Positions 33,558 through 44,749 of a stretch of 64,000 nucleotides of DNA are shown here, piece by piece; within the stretch, counting starts at the first letter, position 1; each line of letters opens with the position of its first letter. Both the position numbers and the translations under genes were made by a program. This DNA is from Triticum aestivum. Its lineage: Eukaryota; Streptophyta; Magnoliopsida; Poales; Poaceae. Where the stretch lies: positions 129,272,051 to 129,336,050 of the forward strand of contig NC_057797.1 of assembly GCF_018294505.1 (NCBI RefSeq), in the 5' to 3' direction. The notes under the pieces are model-generated. The model had not been told where the DNA came from. It saw only the letters and a program-made list of their open reading frames with translations, and did not search any database.

Positions 33558-34999
33558 CATCTTTGAAAGGTAGCAGGTGCATTACATAAACCAAAAGGCA
33601 TATGTCTATAAGCAAAAGTACCAAAAGGGCATGTAAAAGTAGTCTTTGATTGATCTTTAGCTGACACAGGTATTTGAGAGAAACCAGAATAACCATCTAG
33701 AAAGAAAAAATGTGGATGTTTAGATAATCTTTCTAGCATTTGATCGATAAAAGGTAAGGGGTAATGATCCTTTTTAGTAGCCTTATTTAATTTACGGAAA
33801 TCAATTACCATCCTATATCCTGTAATAATTCTTTGAGGGATCAATTCATCTTTATCATTAGGAACAACAGTAATACCTCCCTTCTTAGGGACACAATGGA
33901 CAAGGCTTACCCACTGACTATCAGCAACGGGATAGATCATACCTGCCTCAAGGAGCTTTAGTATTTCCTTTCTTACCACTTCTTTCATTTTAGGATTCAG
34001 CCGGCGTTGATGGTCATGAACTGGTTTAGCATCTTCTTCCAAATTAATTTTATGTTGACATAGAGTGGGACTAATGCCCTTAAGATCATCAAGAGTATAC
34101 CCAATAGCAGCACGGTGCTTCTTCAGAGTTTTGAATAATCTCTCTTCCTCATGATCTGAAAGGTTAGCACTAGTAATAACATGATATATCTTTTTCTCAT
34201 CAAGATAAGCATATTTAAGAGTATCAGGTAACGGTTTAAGATCAAACACGGGATCACCCTTGGGTGTAGGAGGATCCCCTAGGATTTCAACATGTAAATT
34301 GTTTTTCAGAATAGGTTCCTGTTTAAAGAATACTTCATCTAATTCCCTTCTTTCATTCATAAACATATCATTTTCATGGTCTAGCAAGTATTGTTCTAAA
34401 GGATCACTAGGAGGTACGACAATAGAAGCAAGACCAATAATTTCATCCTTACTAGGTAATTCTTCTTCACGGTGTTGTCTACTAAATTTAGAGAAATTAA
34501 ATTCATGAGTCATATCATCTAAACCGATAGTAACAACATCCCTTTTGCAATCTATGGTAGCATTAACAGTGTTCAGGAAGCGTCTATCAAATATAATGGG
34601 ACAAAAGCTATCTTGTGGGGAACCAAGAACAAGAAAATCAACAGGATATTTAGTTTTCCCACACAAGACTTCAACATCTCTAACAATTCCCATTGGTGAA
34701 ATAGTATCTCTATTGGCAAGTTTAATTGTGACATCAATATCTTCCATCTCAGCAGGTGCAATATCATGCACAACTTCTTTGTATAAGGAATAAGGTATTG
34801 CACTCGCACTAGCACCCATATCACATAAGCCATGATAACAATGATCTCCTATTTTAACAGAAATAACAGGCATGCCTACCACATGTATAGGTTTGTCTTT
34901 AGCACATGGTTTAGCAATTCTAGCAGTTTCATCACAGAAATAAATAACATGCCCAACAATATTATCAAATAAGAGATCTTTAACAATAGCAATATTAGG
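33558..34999 (-). pseudogene. Element B protease and N-terminal half of RT
   Basis: Same frame as gag, separated from it by TAA at 35000-35002. After PNIAIVKDLLF and VIYFCDE comes the protease loop LCDMGASASAIP. The second motif FCPIIFDRRFL has Phe-Asp where Leu-Gly is usual, so it is probably impaired. A linker leads into RT: VHCVPKKGG, YRMVIDFRKLN, HYPLPFIDQML, FFFLDGYSGF, and MPFGLCNAPATFQRCMM, where element C interrupts. The rest of RT, with the catalytic FMDD, is at 8363-8374. No frameshift is seen in this part. Typical Athila pol order. Confidence 0.88.
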
Positions 35000-36032
35000 T
35001 TAAACTTTGACTTGCTCAGGAGGTGTATATGTTTTAATATTGCTTTTACGAACTACAGTTGAAGCTTTAGCATGATCCTTTATCCTAACTGGGAAAGGTG
35101 GTTTCTCAACATAAGAAGTAGGAACAATAGGATCATTATAAGTGACAATCTTTTCTTCAACTTTAATAGGTGTAGCTACTTTTACTTCTATGGGAGGATG
35201 ATATTTAAACCACTTCTCCTTGGGGAGATCAACATAAGTAGCAAAAGATTCACAGAAAGAAGCTACTATCTTAGAGTCAAGTCCATATTTAGTGCTAAAT
35301 TTACGAAAAATATTGGTATCCATAAAAGATTTAACACAATCAAAACTAGGTGTCATACCTGACTCCTTACCTTTGTCGAGGGCCCAATCTTCAGAGTTGC
35401 GTTTAATTCTTTCCAATAAATACGATTTGAATTCAATAGTCTTCATCATAAAAGAGCCAACACAAGAAGTATCAAGCATGGTGCGATTGTTATCAGAAAG
35501 CCGAGCATCAATTTTTTGAATAATCATTTCTCTTGAGAGCTCATGATTGGGGCATGAATATAACATTGATTTAAGCCTCCCCCAAGCTTGAGCGATGCTT
35601 TCTCCTTCGCGAGGCCAAAAATTATATATGTAATTGCGATCACGATGAACAAGATGCATAGGATAAAACTTCTGATGAAATTCCAATTTCAATCGTTTGT
35701 AATTCCAAGACCCCATATCATCACATAGCCTATACCATGCCGATGCATCTCCCTTCAAAGATAAAGGGAAGACCTTCTTCTTAAAAAACATCTCTGGGTA
35801 CACCTGCAAGCTTAAATAATCCACAAACTTCATCCACATATATTAGATGCTCATCAGGATGTTTTGTTCCATCTCCTAAAAAAGGATTAGCTAGCAGGTT
35901 TTCTATCATACCCGAAGGAATTTCAAAGCAGACATTTTCATTTTCATTTTCAGTAGGTTGAGCAGCAACTCTTTGCTCTACTGGTCGGGGTGAAGATACC
36001 CCGAACAAGCCCCTCAGAGGATTACTTTCCAT
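35000..36032 (-). pseudogene. Element B gag
   Basis: The ATG at 36030-36032 starts MESNPLRGLFG. Residues include NPFLGDGTKHPDEHL and, after the frameshift, PLSLKGDASAWYRL, EFHQKFYP and FWPREGESIAQAWGRLKSML. These are typical of Athila-lineage gag. An extra T in a run (35783-35788 on the plus strand) shifts the frame after VPRDVF. TAA at 35000-35002 closes the frame just before the protease linker; the next codon continues in frame, so gag and pol were one polyprotein. No zinc knuckle was spotted. Confidence 0.87.
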
Positions 36033-36110
36033 AGTAACAAGTGACAGTAAATTTCAGCACACTATATAAATTTTTCCTTACCAAATTCCACCTACCAAAG
36101 GCGCTTCACT

Positions 36111-36127
36111 CCCCGGCAACGGCGCCA
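36111..36127 (-). other. Primer-binding site of element B (tRNA-Asp type)
   Basis: Minus-strand TGGCGCCGTTGCCGGGG, eleven bases inside the 5' LTR. Typical of Athila-lineage elements. Confidence 0.85.
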
Positions 36128-36138
36128 GAAAAGAGTCT

Positions 36139-37658
36139 TGATGACCCACAAGTATAGGGGATCTATAGTAGTCCTTTCTATAAGTAAGAGTGTCGAACCC
36201 AACGAGGAGTAGAAGGAAATGATAAGCGGTTTCCAGCAAGGTATTCTCTGCAAGTACTGAAATAAGTGGTAACAAATAGTTTTGTGATATGATAGTTTGT
36301 AACGAGCAACAAGTAACAAAATTAAATAAAGTGCAGCAAGGTGGCCCAATCCTTTTTGTAGCAAAGGACAAGCCTGGACAAACTCTTATATGATGTAAAG
36401 CGCTCCCGAGGACACATGGGAATATCGTCAAGCTAGTTTTCATCACGTTCATATGATTCACGTTCGGTACTTTGATAATTTGGTATGTGGGTGGACCGGT
36501 GCTTGGGTAATGCCCTTACTTAGACAAGCATCTCACTTATGATTAACCTATATTGCAAGCATCCGCAACTACAACAAAAGTATTAAGGTAAACCTAACCA
36601 TAGCATGGAACATATGGATCCAAATCAGCCCCTTACGAAGGAACGCATAAACTAGGGTTTAAGCTTCTGTCACTCTAGCAACCCATCATTTGCTTATTAC
36701 TTCCCAATGCCTTCCTCTAGGCCCAAATAATGGTGAAGTGTCATGTAGTCGATGTTCACATAACACCACTAGAGGAGAGACAACATACATCTCATCAAAA
36801 TATCGAACGAATACCAAATTCACATGACTACTAATAGCAAGACTTCTCCCATGTCCTCAGGAACACAAGTAAGTACTCACAAAGCATAAACATGTTCATA
36901 ATCAGAGGGGTATTAATATGCATATAGGATCTAAACATATGATCTTCCACCAATTAAACCAACTAGCATCAACTACAAGGAGTAATTAACACTACTAGCA
37001 ACCTACTAGCACCAATCCCGGACTTGGAGACAAGAATTGGATACAAGAGATGAACTAGGGTTTTGAGAGGAGATGGTCCTGATGAAGATGTTGATGGAGA
37101 TTGCCCTCTCCCGATGAGAGGAGCGTTGGTGATGACGATGGCGATGATTTCCCCCTCCGGGAGGGAAGTTTCCCCAGCAGAACAGCTCCACCAGAGCCCT
37201 AGATTGGTTCCGGCAAGGTTCCGCCTCGTGGCGGCGGAGTTTCGTCTGAGAAGATGGCTTCCTATTTTTTTCCCATCGAAAGACTTCATATAGCAGAAGA
37301 TGGTCACCGGAGGGCCACCAGGGGGGCCACGAGGTAGGGGCCCGCCCAGGGGGTAGGGCGCACCCCCACCCTCGTGGGCAGGGTGTGGCCCCCCTAGTGA
37401 AGTTCTTGCTCTCAGTATTTTTTTATATATTTGGAAAACATCTTCCATGGAGTTTGAGGACTTTTGGAGTTGTGCAGAATAGGTCTCTAATATTTGCTCC
37501 TTTTCCAGCCCAGAATCCTAGCTGCCGGCATTCTCCCTCTTTATGTAAACCTTGTAAAATAAGAGAGAATAGGCATAAGTATTGTGACATAATGTGTAAT
37601 AACAGCCCATAATGCAATAAATATCGATATAAAACCATGATGCAAAATGGACCTATCA
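36139..37658 (-). repeat. Element B 5' LTR
   Basis: 1520 bp, partner of 2334-3851. GC-rich module at 37326-37379. No reliable TATA box was chosen. Confidence 0.93.
37326..37379. repeat. GC-rich inverted module in B 5' LTR
   Basis: GCCACGAGGTAGGGG ... GGGGGTAGGGCGCACCCCCACCCTCGTGG. Ends pair as CCACGAGG/CCTCGTGG-like arms. Confidence 0.75.
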
Positions 37659-37663
37659 AGGGT
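37659..37663. repeat. Target-site duplication of element B, right copy (AGGGT)
   Basis: Identical to 2329-2333. Confidence 0.93.
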
Positions 37664-39895
37664 CCGTGATGACAAGTGGTGTCCGCAATCACCGCCGTGT
37701 ATGTCAATCAGCAACTCCCTTCCTTGATCGCTGGAGATGCAGCGCAGCGTGACATTGTTCGGTCGTTTCATGTATAACTCGCCGTCTTGGATACGGTATG
37801 CCGTGGCCTGCCGGGCCACGCTCTCCGCGTCCTCTTCCTTCTCCGGCAGCGTCCCGTGCATCAGGTACTCCTTGAATTCCTTGATCCAACACTCCTCCTG
37901 GGGCTCGAGCGCCAAGTGCAGCTGAGCTCTTGAGGTCGGGCTGCAGGCTGGGGCTCCCATAGCCGGGGGTTGCGGGAGTTTCTCCCGAGGCTGAGTCATG
38001 CTTGAAAGAGGTGGCGAAGCTGATGGCTTGAAGAGCCGCTCTTTGAAGACACTGGGCTCTTGCGGTTGCTGCTTGGATGCTCTCGTGGCGATGTCATCAG
38101 CTTCCTTGTTGGTGCCCCGGGGCACATGCTGCAGCTCCAGGCCCAAGAACTGCTTTTCCATCTTGCGCACCTCCGCGAGGTAGGCCTCCATGTGCTTGTC
38201 CTTCGGCTTGTATACCTTGTTGGAAAAGTTGACGAGGAGCTCCGAGTCACCTTTGACGGTGAGGCGCTTCACCCCTAGAGCTACCGCAGCCCTCAGGGAA
38301 GCTATGAGGCCTTCGTATTCTGCGATGTTGTTGGAGACCTTCTCGCCGTGCTGAAAACAGAGTTGCACGGCGTAGTAGAGCTTGTCCTGAGTGGGCGAGA
38401 TGAGCACTGCTCCAGCCCCCGCGCCCTGATGCGCGAAGGCGCCATCAAAATACATGACCCAGCCGTCTGGTGCCTCGCTTCCTGGGGAGGTGGACCGGTC
38501 TTCTCCTTCCTCAAGAGTCGGTGCATCTGTCCATTCTGTCATAAAATCGGCGAGCGCGGCTCCCTTGATGACCCTGGTAGTGCTGAACTCCAACTGGAAT
38601 GCTTGTAACTCGATGTTCCACTCAGCAACCCTTCCGGCTGAGTTACGGCTCCTGAGCACCCTCTCCAATGGGTAGGCTGAGATGACCTTGATGGGGTTAC
38701 CCTGGAAGTAGTGTCGCAGTTTGCGCGAGGCCACCAAGAGTGTGAGCAGGAGCTTTTGTGGCATGGGGTAGCGCGCCCTCGCATCCCGCAATACGGTGCT
38801 GACGAAGTACACCGGGTGCTCGACGAGGGCTGGCACACTGTCGAGGCTCAGGTCCCGCGGAGATTGTGGCATATCCTGAGGTGGTGGGTTTCCTGAGACC
38901 CGACCGTCCTCAAGAGCTTCTGCGATGTTGCCCTGTTGAGCTTGGTCTTCCGCCGCTGATGGCTTTGCCATGCCTTCCTGACCCCGCGCTGCATTAGCTC
39001 TGGCTTGGCACGACACACCCTTGTCTTGGCGCTTCTCCCGAACTACCACCAGCACCGCGCTGACGGAGTGTGGGGTGGCGGCAAGGTAGAGCACCAGAGG
39101 CTTGAGAGGCCGCGGTGCCACCATCACTGGGGGGCTGGTGAGGTATTTCTTGAGGTCTTGGAAGGCCCGGTCGGCCTCTGGGGTCCACTCGAACGGGCCC
39201 TTCTTCTTCATGAGCTTAAAGAAGGGTAAGGCGCGCTTGCCTAGCTTGGAGATGAAGCGCCCTAATGCGGTCACCCGCCTTGCTAGTTTCTGCATTTCCT
39301 TGAGGGTCTGTGGTGGGCTCATGTCTTCGATGGCCTTGATCTTCTCCGGGTTCGCCTCGATCCCTCTGTGGGATACAAGGAACCCCAATAGCTTGCCGGA
39401 GGGGACGCCAAACACGCACTTCTCCATGTTAAGCCTTAAGTTCACTTGGCGCAAGCTCTCGAAGGTCTCCTCCAAGTCTTGAATCAATGTCCTCGCCTCG
39501 CGAGATTTGACCACTATGTCATCAACGTAGGCCTCTGTGTTTCTGCCGAGCTGCTGCCCCAAGGCGATTTGCATCAACCGTTGAAAGGCCACACCCGTGT
39601 TGCGCAACCCGAAGGGCATGCAGGTGTAGCAGTACACCCCGCATGGTGTCAGGAAGGCTGTCTTCTCCACATCCTCCACCGCCATCTTGATTTGATGGTA
39701 TCCTGAGAATGCATCCAGGAAACATAGCAAGTCGCACTCGGCGGTGGAGTCCAGGATTTGACCGATGCGTGGAAGCGGGAGCGGATCCTGGGGGCATGCT
39801 TTGTTAAGGTTGGTGAAGTCGACGCACATCCATTCCTTCCCGCCTTTCTTCGGTACTATGACGGGGTTTGCCAGCCATTTGGGGTATCGAACTTC
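37664..39895 (-). pseudogene. Element A RT, degenerate RNase H, second (archaeal-type) RNase H
   Basis: From CVDFTNLNKACP the frame is open over 720 codons. Counting from the Met at 39829: RT with FLDAFSGYHQI, MPFGL and catalytic YVDD at 101-104. RNase H 1 (about 245-430) lacks its acidic residues: LYLAATPHS stands where DAS would be, and ISAYPL where TDH would be. A Gln/Gly-rich insertion lies at 265-330. RNase H 2 (about 455-585) has Asp 462 (YFDGA), Glu 504 (NIAEYEGL), Asp 528 (KGDSEL) and the DD pair near 578. A dual RNase H with a worn first copy is diagnostic of the Tat lineage. Afterwards the start of the integrase zinc region (GHHLSSRTL) runs into element B. TGA at 39896-39898 stops the upstream frame. 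Confidence 0.9.
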
Positions 39896-40673
39896 TCAGA
39901 TGGTACCCGCCGCCTCCAGCTTGCGTGTCTCAGTGGACTGCCGTCTTGCTCGCTGCTTCATGGGGCGTACGTTGGGGCACACCCTTAGATGATGATGGAT
40001 TACCTCTCTCGGGACCCCTACCAGCTGATTGGGCTCCCACGCGAATATCTCCTTGTTCGCGCGTAAAAATCTCACCAAAGCTTCTTCTTGTCCTGGGTCA
40101 AGGTTGGTCCCTATGGTTAAGGTGGCTCTTGAGGACCCGTCCTCGTCGACCAGCATCTGCTTGGTCTCCGCCTTGTCTTGAGTGAATAACCGCCTCTTCT
40201 TGGTGGGCGCAGTTTCCTTGGCCTCGGGTGTACCGACGCCAGCCGGCTGTGCTGCTGCCGCGGTCTTGAAGGCGAGCCTGAGTGCCGCCACGGCTTCCTT
40301 AGCGTCCCCCTTGATGGTGAGGACGCCCTTGCTCCCTGGCATCTTCATGAGGCTGGAGGCCGGGTGAGTCGCCGCCATGAACTGAGCGAGAGCCGGGTAC
40401 CCGAGGATGGCATTGTACGGGAGACCGATGTGGGCGATGTCAAAGTCCACCAGCTCGGTGCGATAAGGTGACAGGGAAGCGGATCTGCCCCAGAGGGTGG
40501 GAAGCTCCACCACCCACTCCTGTGAAGGGCTTGCTGAGGCCGAGCCATTCGAGCAGCACGTGAAGGAGGCTGAAGGCTTCCACGGAGAGCAAGTTGAGGC
40601 CGGTGCCGCCGTCGATGAGGGTCTTGGTGACGGCCACATTGCAGATGGTGGGCGTGTAGAGCATCAGGAGCAT
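39896..40673 (-). pseudogene. Element A protease and RT N-terminal linker
   Basis: Protease motif TLIDGGTGLNLLS, then PLGQIRFPVTL. A frameshift near 40460-40475 precedes ELVDFDIAHIGLPYNAILGYPALAQFM. The linker contains EIFAWEP and PREVIHHHL, both usual in Tat pol just before RT. It ends at TGA 39896-39898, which looks like a CGA-to-TGA change. Protease should cleave the polyprotein; this copy is broken. Confidence 0.82.
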
Positions 40674-40739
40674 CCCGGAGCTGGCGGTGGAGCCAGGGTG
40701 GTCTTTTGAGCCGCAGGTGAGGTCGGCCTCTGGCGTAGC

Positions 40740-41225
40740 CTAACCCGGCAGAGCCCCCAGGCGCTTGCATGTTGCCCCAATCTGACGGACGAAAGGCTTG
40801 ACGTGGCGATCTGAAAGAGGGGCTTGGGAGCCACCCAGCAGTGTCGCGACTGCGTGGTGTGCCGGCGCCGCGTAGCGCGCAGTGAAGAGGTCGCGGAGTT
40901 CCCCCCAGGATGTCACCGTGGATCCCGGGAGGTTGAGTAGCCAGGCACGCGGCTCGCCGGCGAGGGCCAGGGGGAACAAGTTTGCCATGATCTTGTCGTC
41001 GCCTCTGGCTTCGAGGATGGCCTCCTCGTACGCTAGCAGGAACAACGCCGACTCTGCCGCGCCATCGTAACGAGGCGGCATCTCTGGCTTGAACTTGGCC
41101 GGCCACTGCACTCGCCGCAGGGCGGGGGCCAGGGCTCGGTAGCCAGACTCCCTAGTGCTAGCGTTGGCCGCAGAGGTGGGCATGGGGCACCTGCCATGGG
41201 AGCGTAGTGCGGCGGTGCGGGGCAT
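40740..41225 (-). pseudogene. Element A gag, truncated
   Basis: Frame of 161 codons starting MPRTAALRSHG. Capsid motifs WPAKFKPEMPPRYDG, LALAGEPRAWLLNLP, SWGELRDLFTARY and FVRQIG fit Tat-lineage gag. It ends at a stop (GALPG) and only about 70 bases separate it from protease sequence, so the C-terminal half of gag, including any zinc knuckle, appears deleted. The start ATG is plausible, just 48 bases inside the LTR end. Confidence 0.8.
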
Positions 41226-41256
41226 AGGTAGGTGGAGAGGAGCCCCGGCGCACCCC

Positions 41257-41270
41257 TACCCGGCGTGCCA
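41257..41270 (-). other. Candidate primer-binding site of element A
   Basis: Minus-strand TGGCACGCCGGGTA two bases after the 5' LTR. It begins with TGG as required; I did not identify the matching tRNA. Confidence 0.5.
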
Positions 41271-41272
41271 AA

Positions 41273-42149
41273 TGTCGGATGTGGGGTTCCGGCAAACCCT
41301 TAAGGTTCGAACACTGGGGTGTGCGCGAAGTCTTTCCTCCCCACCAATCTACACCCTAGCTCGCTAAGATCTCGCGGACGAACTCGATGAACTCGCAACA
41401 CAGAAAGACACAAGATTTATACTGGTTCGGGCCACCGTTGTGGTGTAATACCCTACTCCAGTGTGGTGGTGGTGGATTGCCTCTAGGGCTGATGATGAAT
41501 AGTACAAAGGAAGAACAGCCTCCCGAGGTTCAGGTGTTCTTGAGCTCGGTGAGCTTGTGTGTGTGTGGGTGGTCTGAATGATCTGTCCCCCCTCTAAGGT
41601 GGTGGCTAGTCCTACTTATACTGGCCCTGGTCCTCTTCCCAAATGTCGAGCGGGAAGGGAGCCAACAATGGCGGGCTAATTCAAAGGGGGACAACTAGTA
41701 CAAGCTATCCTGACAAAAGTGGTCTTCGCCTGCCAAAGGCTCTAGTGGTGATGCCGTCTTGGGCTCCAAGATGACCTCCGTCTTGCCGTCCTCCTGGTCT
41801 TGGTCTCATTGCACCAATATAGAAACCTTTGCCTGATGTCTCGGTACTCTTCGCCTGCATTGGCCTCCTTAGCACCAAAGAGGAAACAAGGACGCTGCGT
41901 GCGCTGGCGCCCGCCTGGTGCCGTGCGTCATGGCTCACGTCATGAGGGTATCATGAGGTTTGCCCCGCCTTGATATCTCTGCTCCTCGTGAGCCTGCCTA
42001 GCTAGGCTACTCCCGAGGAGGTCTTGTGTCGTCCGCCTCGCGAGGCTTGGACCCTCGCGAGGAAGATGGGCCGTATGGCCTGCAGGCTCAGCCACGCCGC
42101 GGGCCGCAGGCAGGTAAGTCTGGGGACCCCCGTTCCTAGGACACCGACA
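41273..42149 (-). repeat. Element A 5' LTR
   Basis: 877 bp, TGTCGGATGTGG...GGACACCGACA in plus-strand reading. The minus-strand TATA box TATAAGTA is at 41613-41620. The flank GGCAT (42150-42154) should be the TSD; the partner is outside the window. Confidence 0.88.
41613..41620 (-). promoter_or_regulatory. TATA box of A 5' LTR promoter
   Basis: Minus-strand TATAAGTA within the LTR, about 530 bases from its 5' edge. Confidence 0.45.
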
Positions 42150-44115
42150 GGCATTACAAGAGGCAAGAGAAGCACGATCTGAGTCTAGAGTGGCTCGAGA
42201 AGAGATCCGGCAAGTTGGGGAGATAGTGGCCGGTAAGCCTTTCTTATTATAGACTAAGTTCGGAGATCCGATGTATGCCCCGCCTAATCAAATGTGGAGC
42301 TCCCCAAACGCCTTTTTGGACTTGCCGAAGAGTGCCTCCGATGCAGCGCAGTTTCACAAAGCGCAGGAAGGGTATGCAATGGAGAAGCTTTTTGGTCACA
42401 ATTCGGCACGTCGAAGCGCCCACTATTGCTGAACGAATAGATGGCCCAATGGGCCAAGCTCCACAAGATCTTTGGTTCTACCATGAATGACATCGTAGTC
42501 TGGCTGTGGCCGACTGAGCCAGTTCCAAAGAGTTATTTCGGTTTGGTACGGCGACTAGGTGATGCGGTGCCGCATATCGATGCTGTTAAGAGGTCCACGT
42601 GCATTGAAGGTGCACGGATGGCCCTTGGCCGTGTGAAGACGTACTGGACGAAGATGAAGGCCACCGATGTTGCAGCGAAAAGTCCACCCGAGGGCAAGGA
42701 GCATCAAAAGCCAAATTATTATTTTGAGGATGTCTTAGAGGGTGCACGCTTGATAGAGGGTCAGTGCTCGAAAGAGATAATGTTCGAGTGAAATGTATTG
42801 AAATTGCAAAAAGAATATTATTATATTTTAAGATTATGCCTAGAAGTTGTGGCTCCTCCTGTGCACCCGTTTTTGTATAATCCGAAAGTCTTCCAGTCAT
42901 CGACTTCAGCCCCCTCGCATAAAATACGCGGGTGTTCGGAAAAGCACTTAATCACTCTTGATCCAACGTCTTGGTCCGTGAAGGAGGTGTCAATGCGGCG
43001 AACTAGGCAATCGGACTATAGGGCTTTAGCACTTTCACTTAGCCATAGGTGTTTGATGTGGGTCTATGATATAGCCCCTGGTATGTACGCAGTTATCCGA
43101 ATACGGTGCATTACATGAGTGACCAGAAGAACGGTCCTTAGTTCAATACGGAAGGAATTGCGAAAGATTCTAATAAGTCATCGAGTGGTTGACCAGCTCT
43201 CGCCGCATCATGACAATCATTTTTCGGCTTTCTCTACTGAGGTGCTCATCCGGATAAACTGGGACACAATCGCAGTAGTTCTCCCTTTACTACCTTAGTT
43301 GATATAGCGGAACGTAAGGTAGTAAGCACAGGAGCCGGGCAACCCAACTATTGACCAAAGACATGATTCGGAGCTGATGCATATAAGGACAAACTCGTGA
43401 CGCTGAAGTGTGCTATAAAGCTATTCAGACTTGTCGGCAATTCATTTATTCCCATATCGAGCCCCTGGCAACCCGTGTCGAGGTGCGAGTGTGAAACAAC
43501 CGAAGAAATTCAGTTTTTTTCTTCATAAAAAGCGAATACTGGATATGGATTATGTTTACTGGGATCTGATCGATATGTCAATTGCCATTTTACAAATAAT
43601 AATGCCACCACCCAGGATATTTGACATGCCCGTGGTCGAAGGCTGAGGAAGAAGGCACTTTACAAGCTCAAAATAGAGAATGCGGTATACAAAATTATTT
43701 GGACCTCCTGTCGCATGTCTGCACCGCGCCTTACCTCGGTTAAAGGATTCCGTTAACAGGGACAACCTTGGGGTAAGTGTATGAAGCCGAACCCTGAAAG
43801 AGTCTGTGAGATGACCAATATTTTGCGTCACCTGTGACAAAATAAAAAGAAATAGTTAGAAATGAAAATGAGGAAATGGGAGTGCTTGTAGGCTTGCCCG
43901 TGTTGTGCCTCCGCCGATGGCCAGGGTATTTTAAGTGCATAATTATGCATGCGCGGGATAAACTTCGCATGATTGAACGACGGAGGCTGAACTGCTAATC
44001 CTGCTCTGAAACAGGTTGGTTCCATTTAATGGAAACCGGCGGCTGAATGGCCGATGAGTTGTGCAGCTTGACGAGGCTGCTTTGTGCTTCAGCTGTAATG
44101 GCCGTAGTACAATCC
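42150..44115 (+). other. Decayed retrotransposon remnant between elements A and E
   Basis: No LTR pair or TSD can be assigned. It contains a short plus-strand frame (42441-42791) and otherwise only short frames. Composition and phrases resemble the 3' parts of non-autonomous gypsy elements. Confidence 0.5.
42441..42791 (+). pseudogene. Retrotransposon-associated ORF remnant (unknown function)
   Basis: 116 codons starting MAQWAKLHKIFG, with FGLVRRLGDAVPHIDAVKRS and a GARMALGRVKTYW helix, ending GQCSKEIMFE. I recall near-identical proteins repeated across wheat and other grass genomes in gypsy-derived sequence, but not a defined domain. The upstream region (42300-42440) looks like earlier codons of the same ORF broken by frame changes. 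Possibly a gag-like protein. Not a host gene in my judgement because of its decayed context. Confidence 0.45.
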
Positions 44116-44394
44116 TGATGCGGAGCATCCCAAGGTCATCCCCATGGACCTACCATCGTCTCATCAAGTGCCTAGTGGACCCGTGACACGAGCACGTGCA
44201 AGAGCTCTCGAAACCGACGTGACATCTCTCCTCTCACAAGTTCACTTCGATGCACATGAGACATGTCTACTACCTCAAATGGAGACATTATGCATACTCA
44301 GGTATCAAGGAGCTAGCCATGAAGAAGCTAAGGAGCAAGGAGAATCAGAAGAGGAAGATGGAGTTGAAGAAGAAGAGACAGGCGTCAACTCTCT

Positions 44395-44700
44395 AGACAG
44401 CCTGGAACTTCCAGCCAGAGCCTGGAACTTCCGGCCCCCCAGACCCTCCGTCCGACCCAGAGCTTCCGGCCTCCGATGTCTTCGACCAGCCCGGGCGTGC
44501 CAACTCTCTGGTTAGCCCAGAACCAGCCCGGATCCCGTCCCAGACATTCCAGCCCCCGGAACCTCCGCCAGCCTGGACCTTCCGGCCCCTGGACGCCAAC
44601 CCAACTCCACCCGTACCAACTCTCTGGTTAGGCCGGACCCTCCCCGGAACCTGGCCCGGAACCTCCGGCGCCCGGAACTCCCGGCCCTGCTTGCGGGCAG
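44395..44700. repeat. Clustered CCGGAACTTCCGG-like palindromes in E LTR1
   Basis: Roughly ten variants of GGAACTTCCGG / CCGGAACCTCCGG in 300 bases, ending about 45 bp upstream of the TATA box. Equivalent cluster in LTR2 (about 52160-52480) and in both leaders (45445-45550 and 53235-53340). Confidence 0.75.
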
Positions 44701-44741
44701 CAACTTGGGCCGAGGCCCGTGTACCCTTTCACTCCTTAGAC

Positions 44742-44749
44742 TATATATA
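44742..44749 (+). promoter_or_regulatory. TATA box of E LTR1 promoter
   Basis: TATATATA, conserved at 52528-52535 in LTR2. Confidence 0.65.

Larger units (their letters stand above)
2334..37658 (-). mobile_element. Element B: Athila-lineage Ty3/gypsy retrotransposon, inserted in A
   Basis: The LTRs begin TGATGACCCAC and end TATCA on the plus strand. The TSD is AGGGT at 2329-2333 and 37659-37663. Minus orientation: 5' LTR on the right, tRNA-Asp-type primer site at 36111-36127, gag from 36032, then PR and RT. C interrupts RT at 8421-33552. RT, RNase H and integrase finish at 6158, followed by a small accessory ORF and a purine tract beside the 3' LTR. Damage is light: one T-run frameshift in gag, a TAA at 35000-35002 and a TGA at 6935-6937. 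The first ~215 bases of the two LTRs differ at about 10 positions by eye. Confidence 0.93.
1..42149 (-). mobile_element. Element A: Tat-lineage Ty3/gypsy retrotransposon, outermost layer of the nest
   Basis: Minus-strand gypsy element whose 5' LTR is 41273-42149. Gag, protease, RT, RNase H and a second RNase H run leftward from 41225 to 37664. After the inserted element B, the integrase resumes at 2333 and ends at 1320. Positions 1-1319 are its 3' region; the 3' LTR lies outside the window. The Tat assignment comes from the degenerate first RNase H followed by a complete second, archaeal-type RNase H. Joining 37664 to 2333 gives uninterrupted codons across the B insertion. A is decayed: gag is truncated, protease has a frameshift, and RT and integrase carry stop codons. 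Confidence 0.85.

Noticed and set aside
44395..44700. Heat-shock elements in E LTR (GAAcTTC)
   Set aside because: The core has one base between GAA and TTC, not the two required by the plant heat-shock element pattern.
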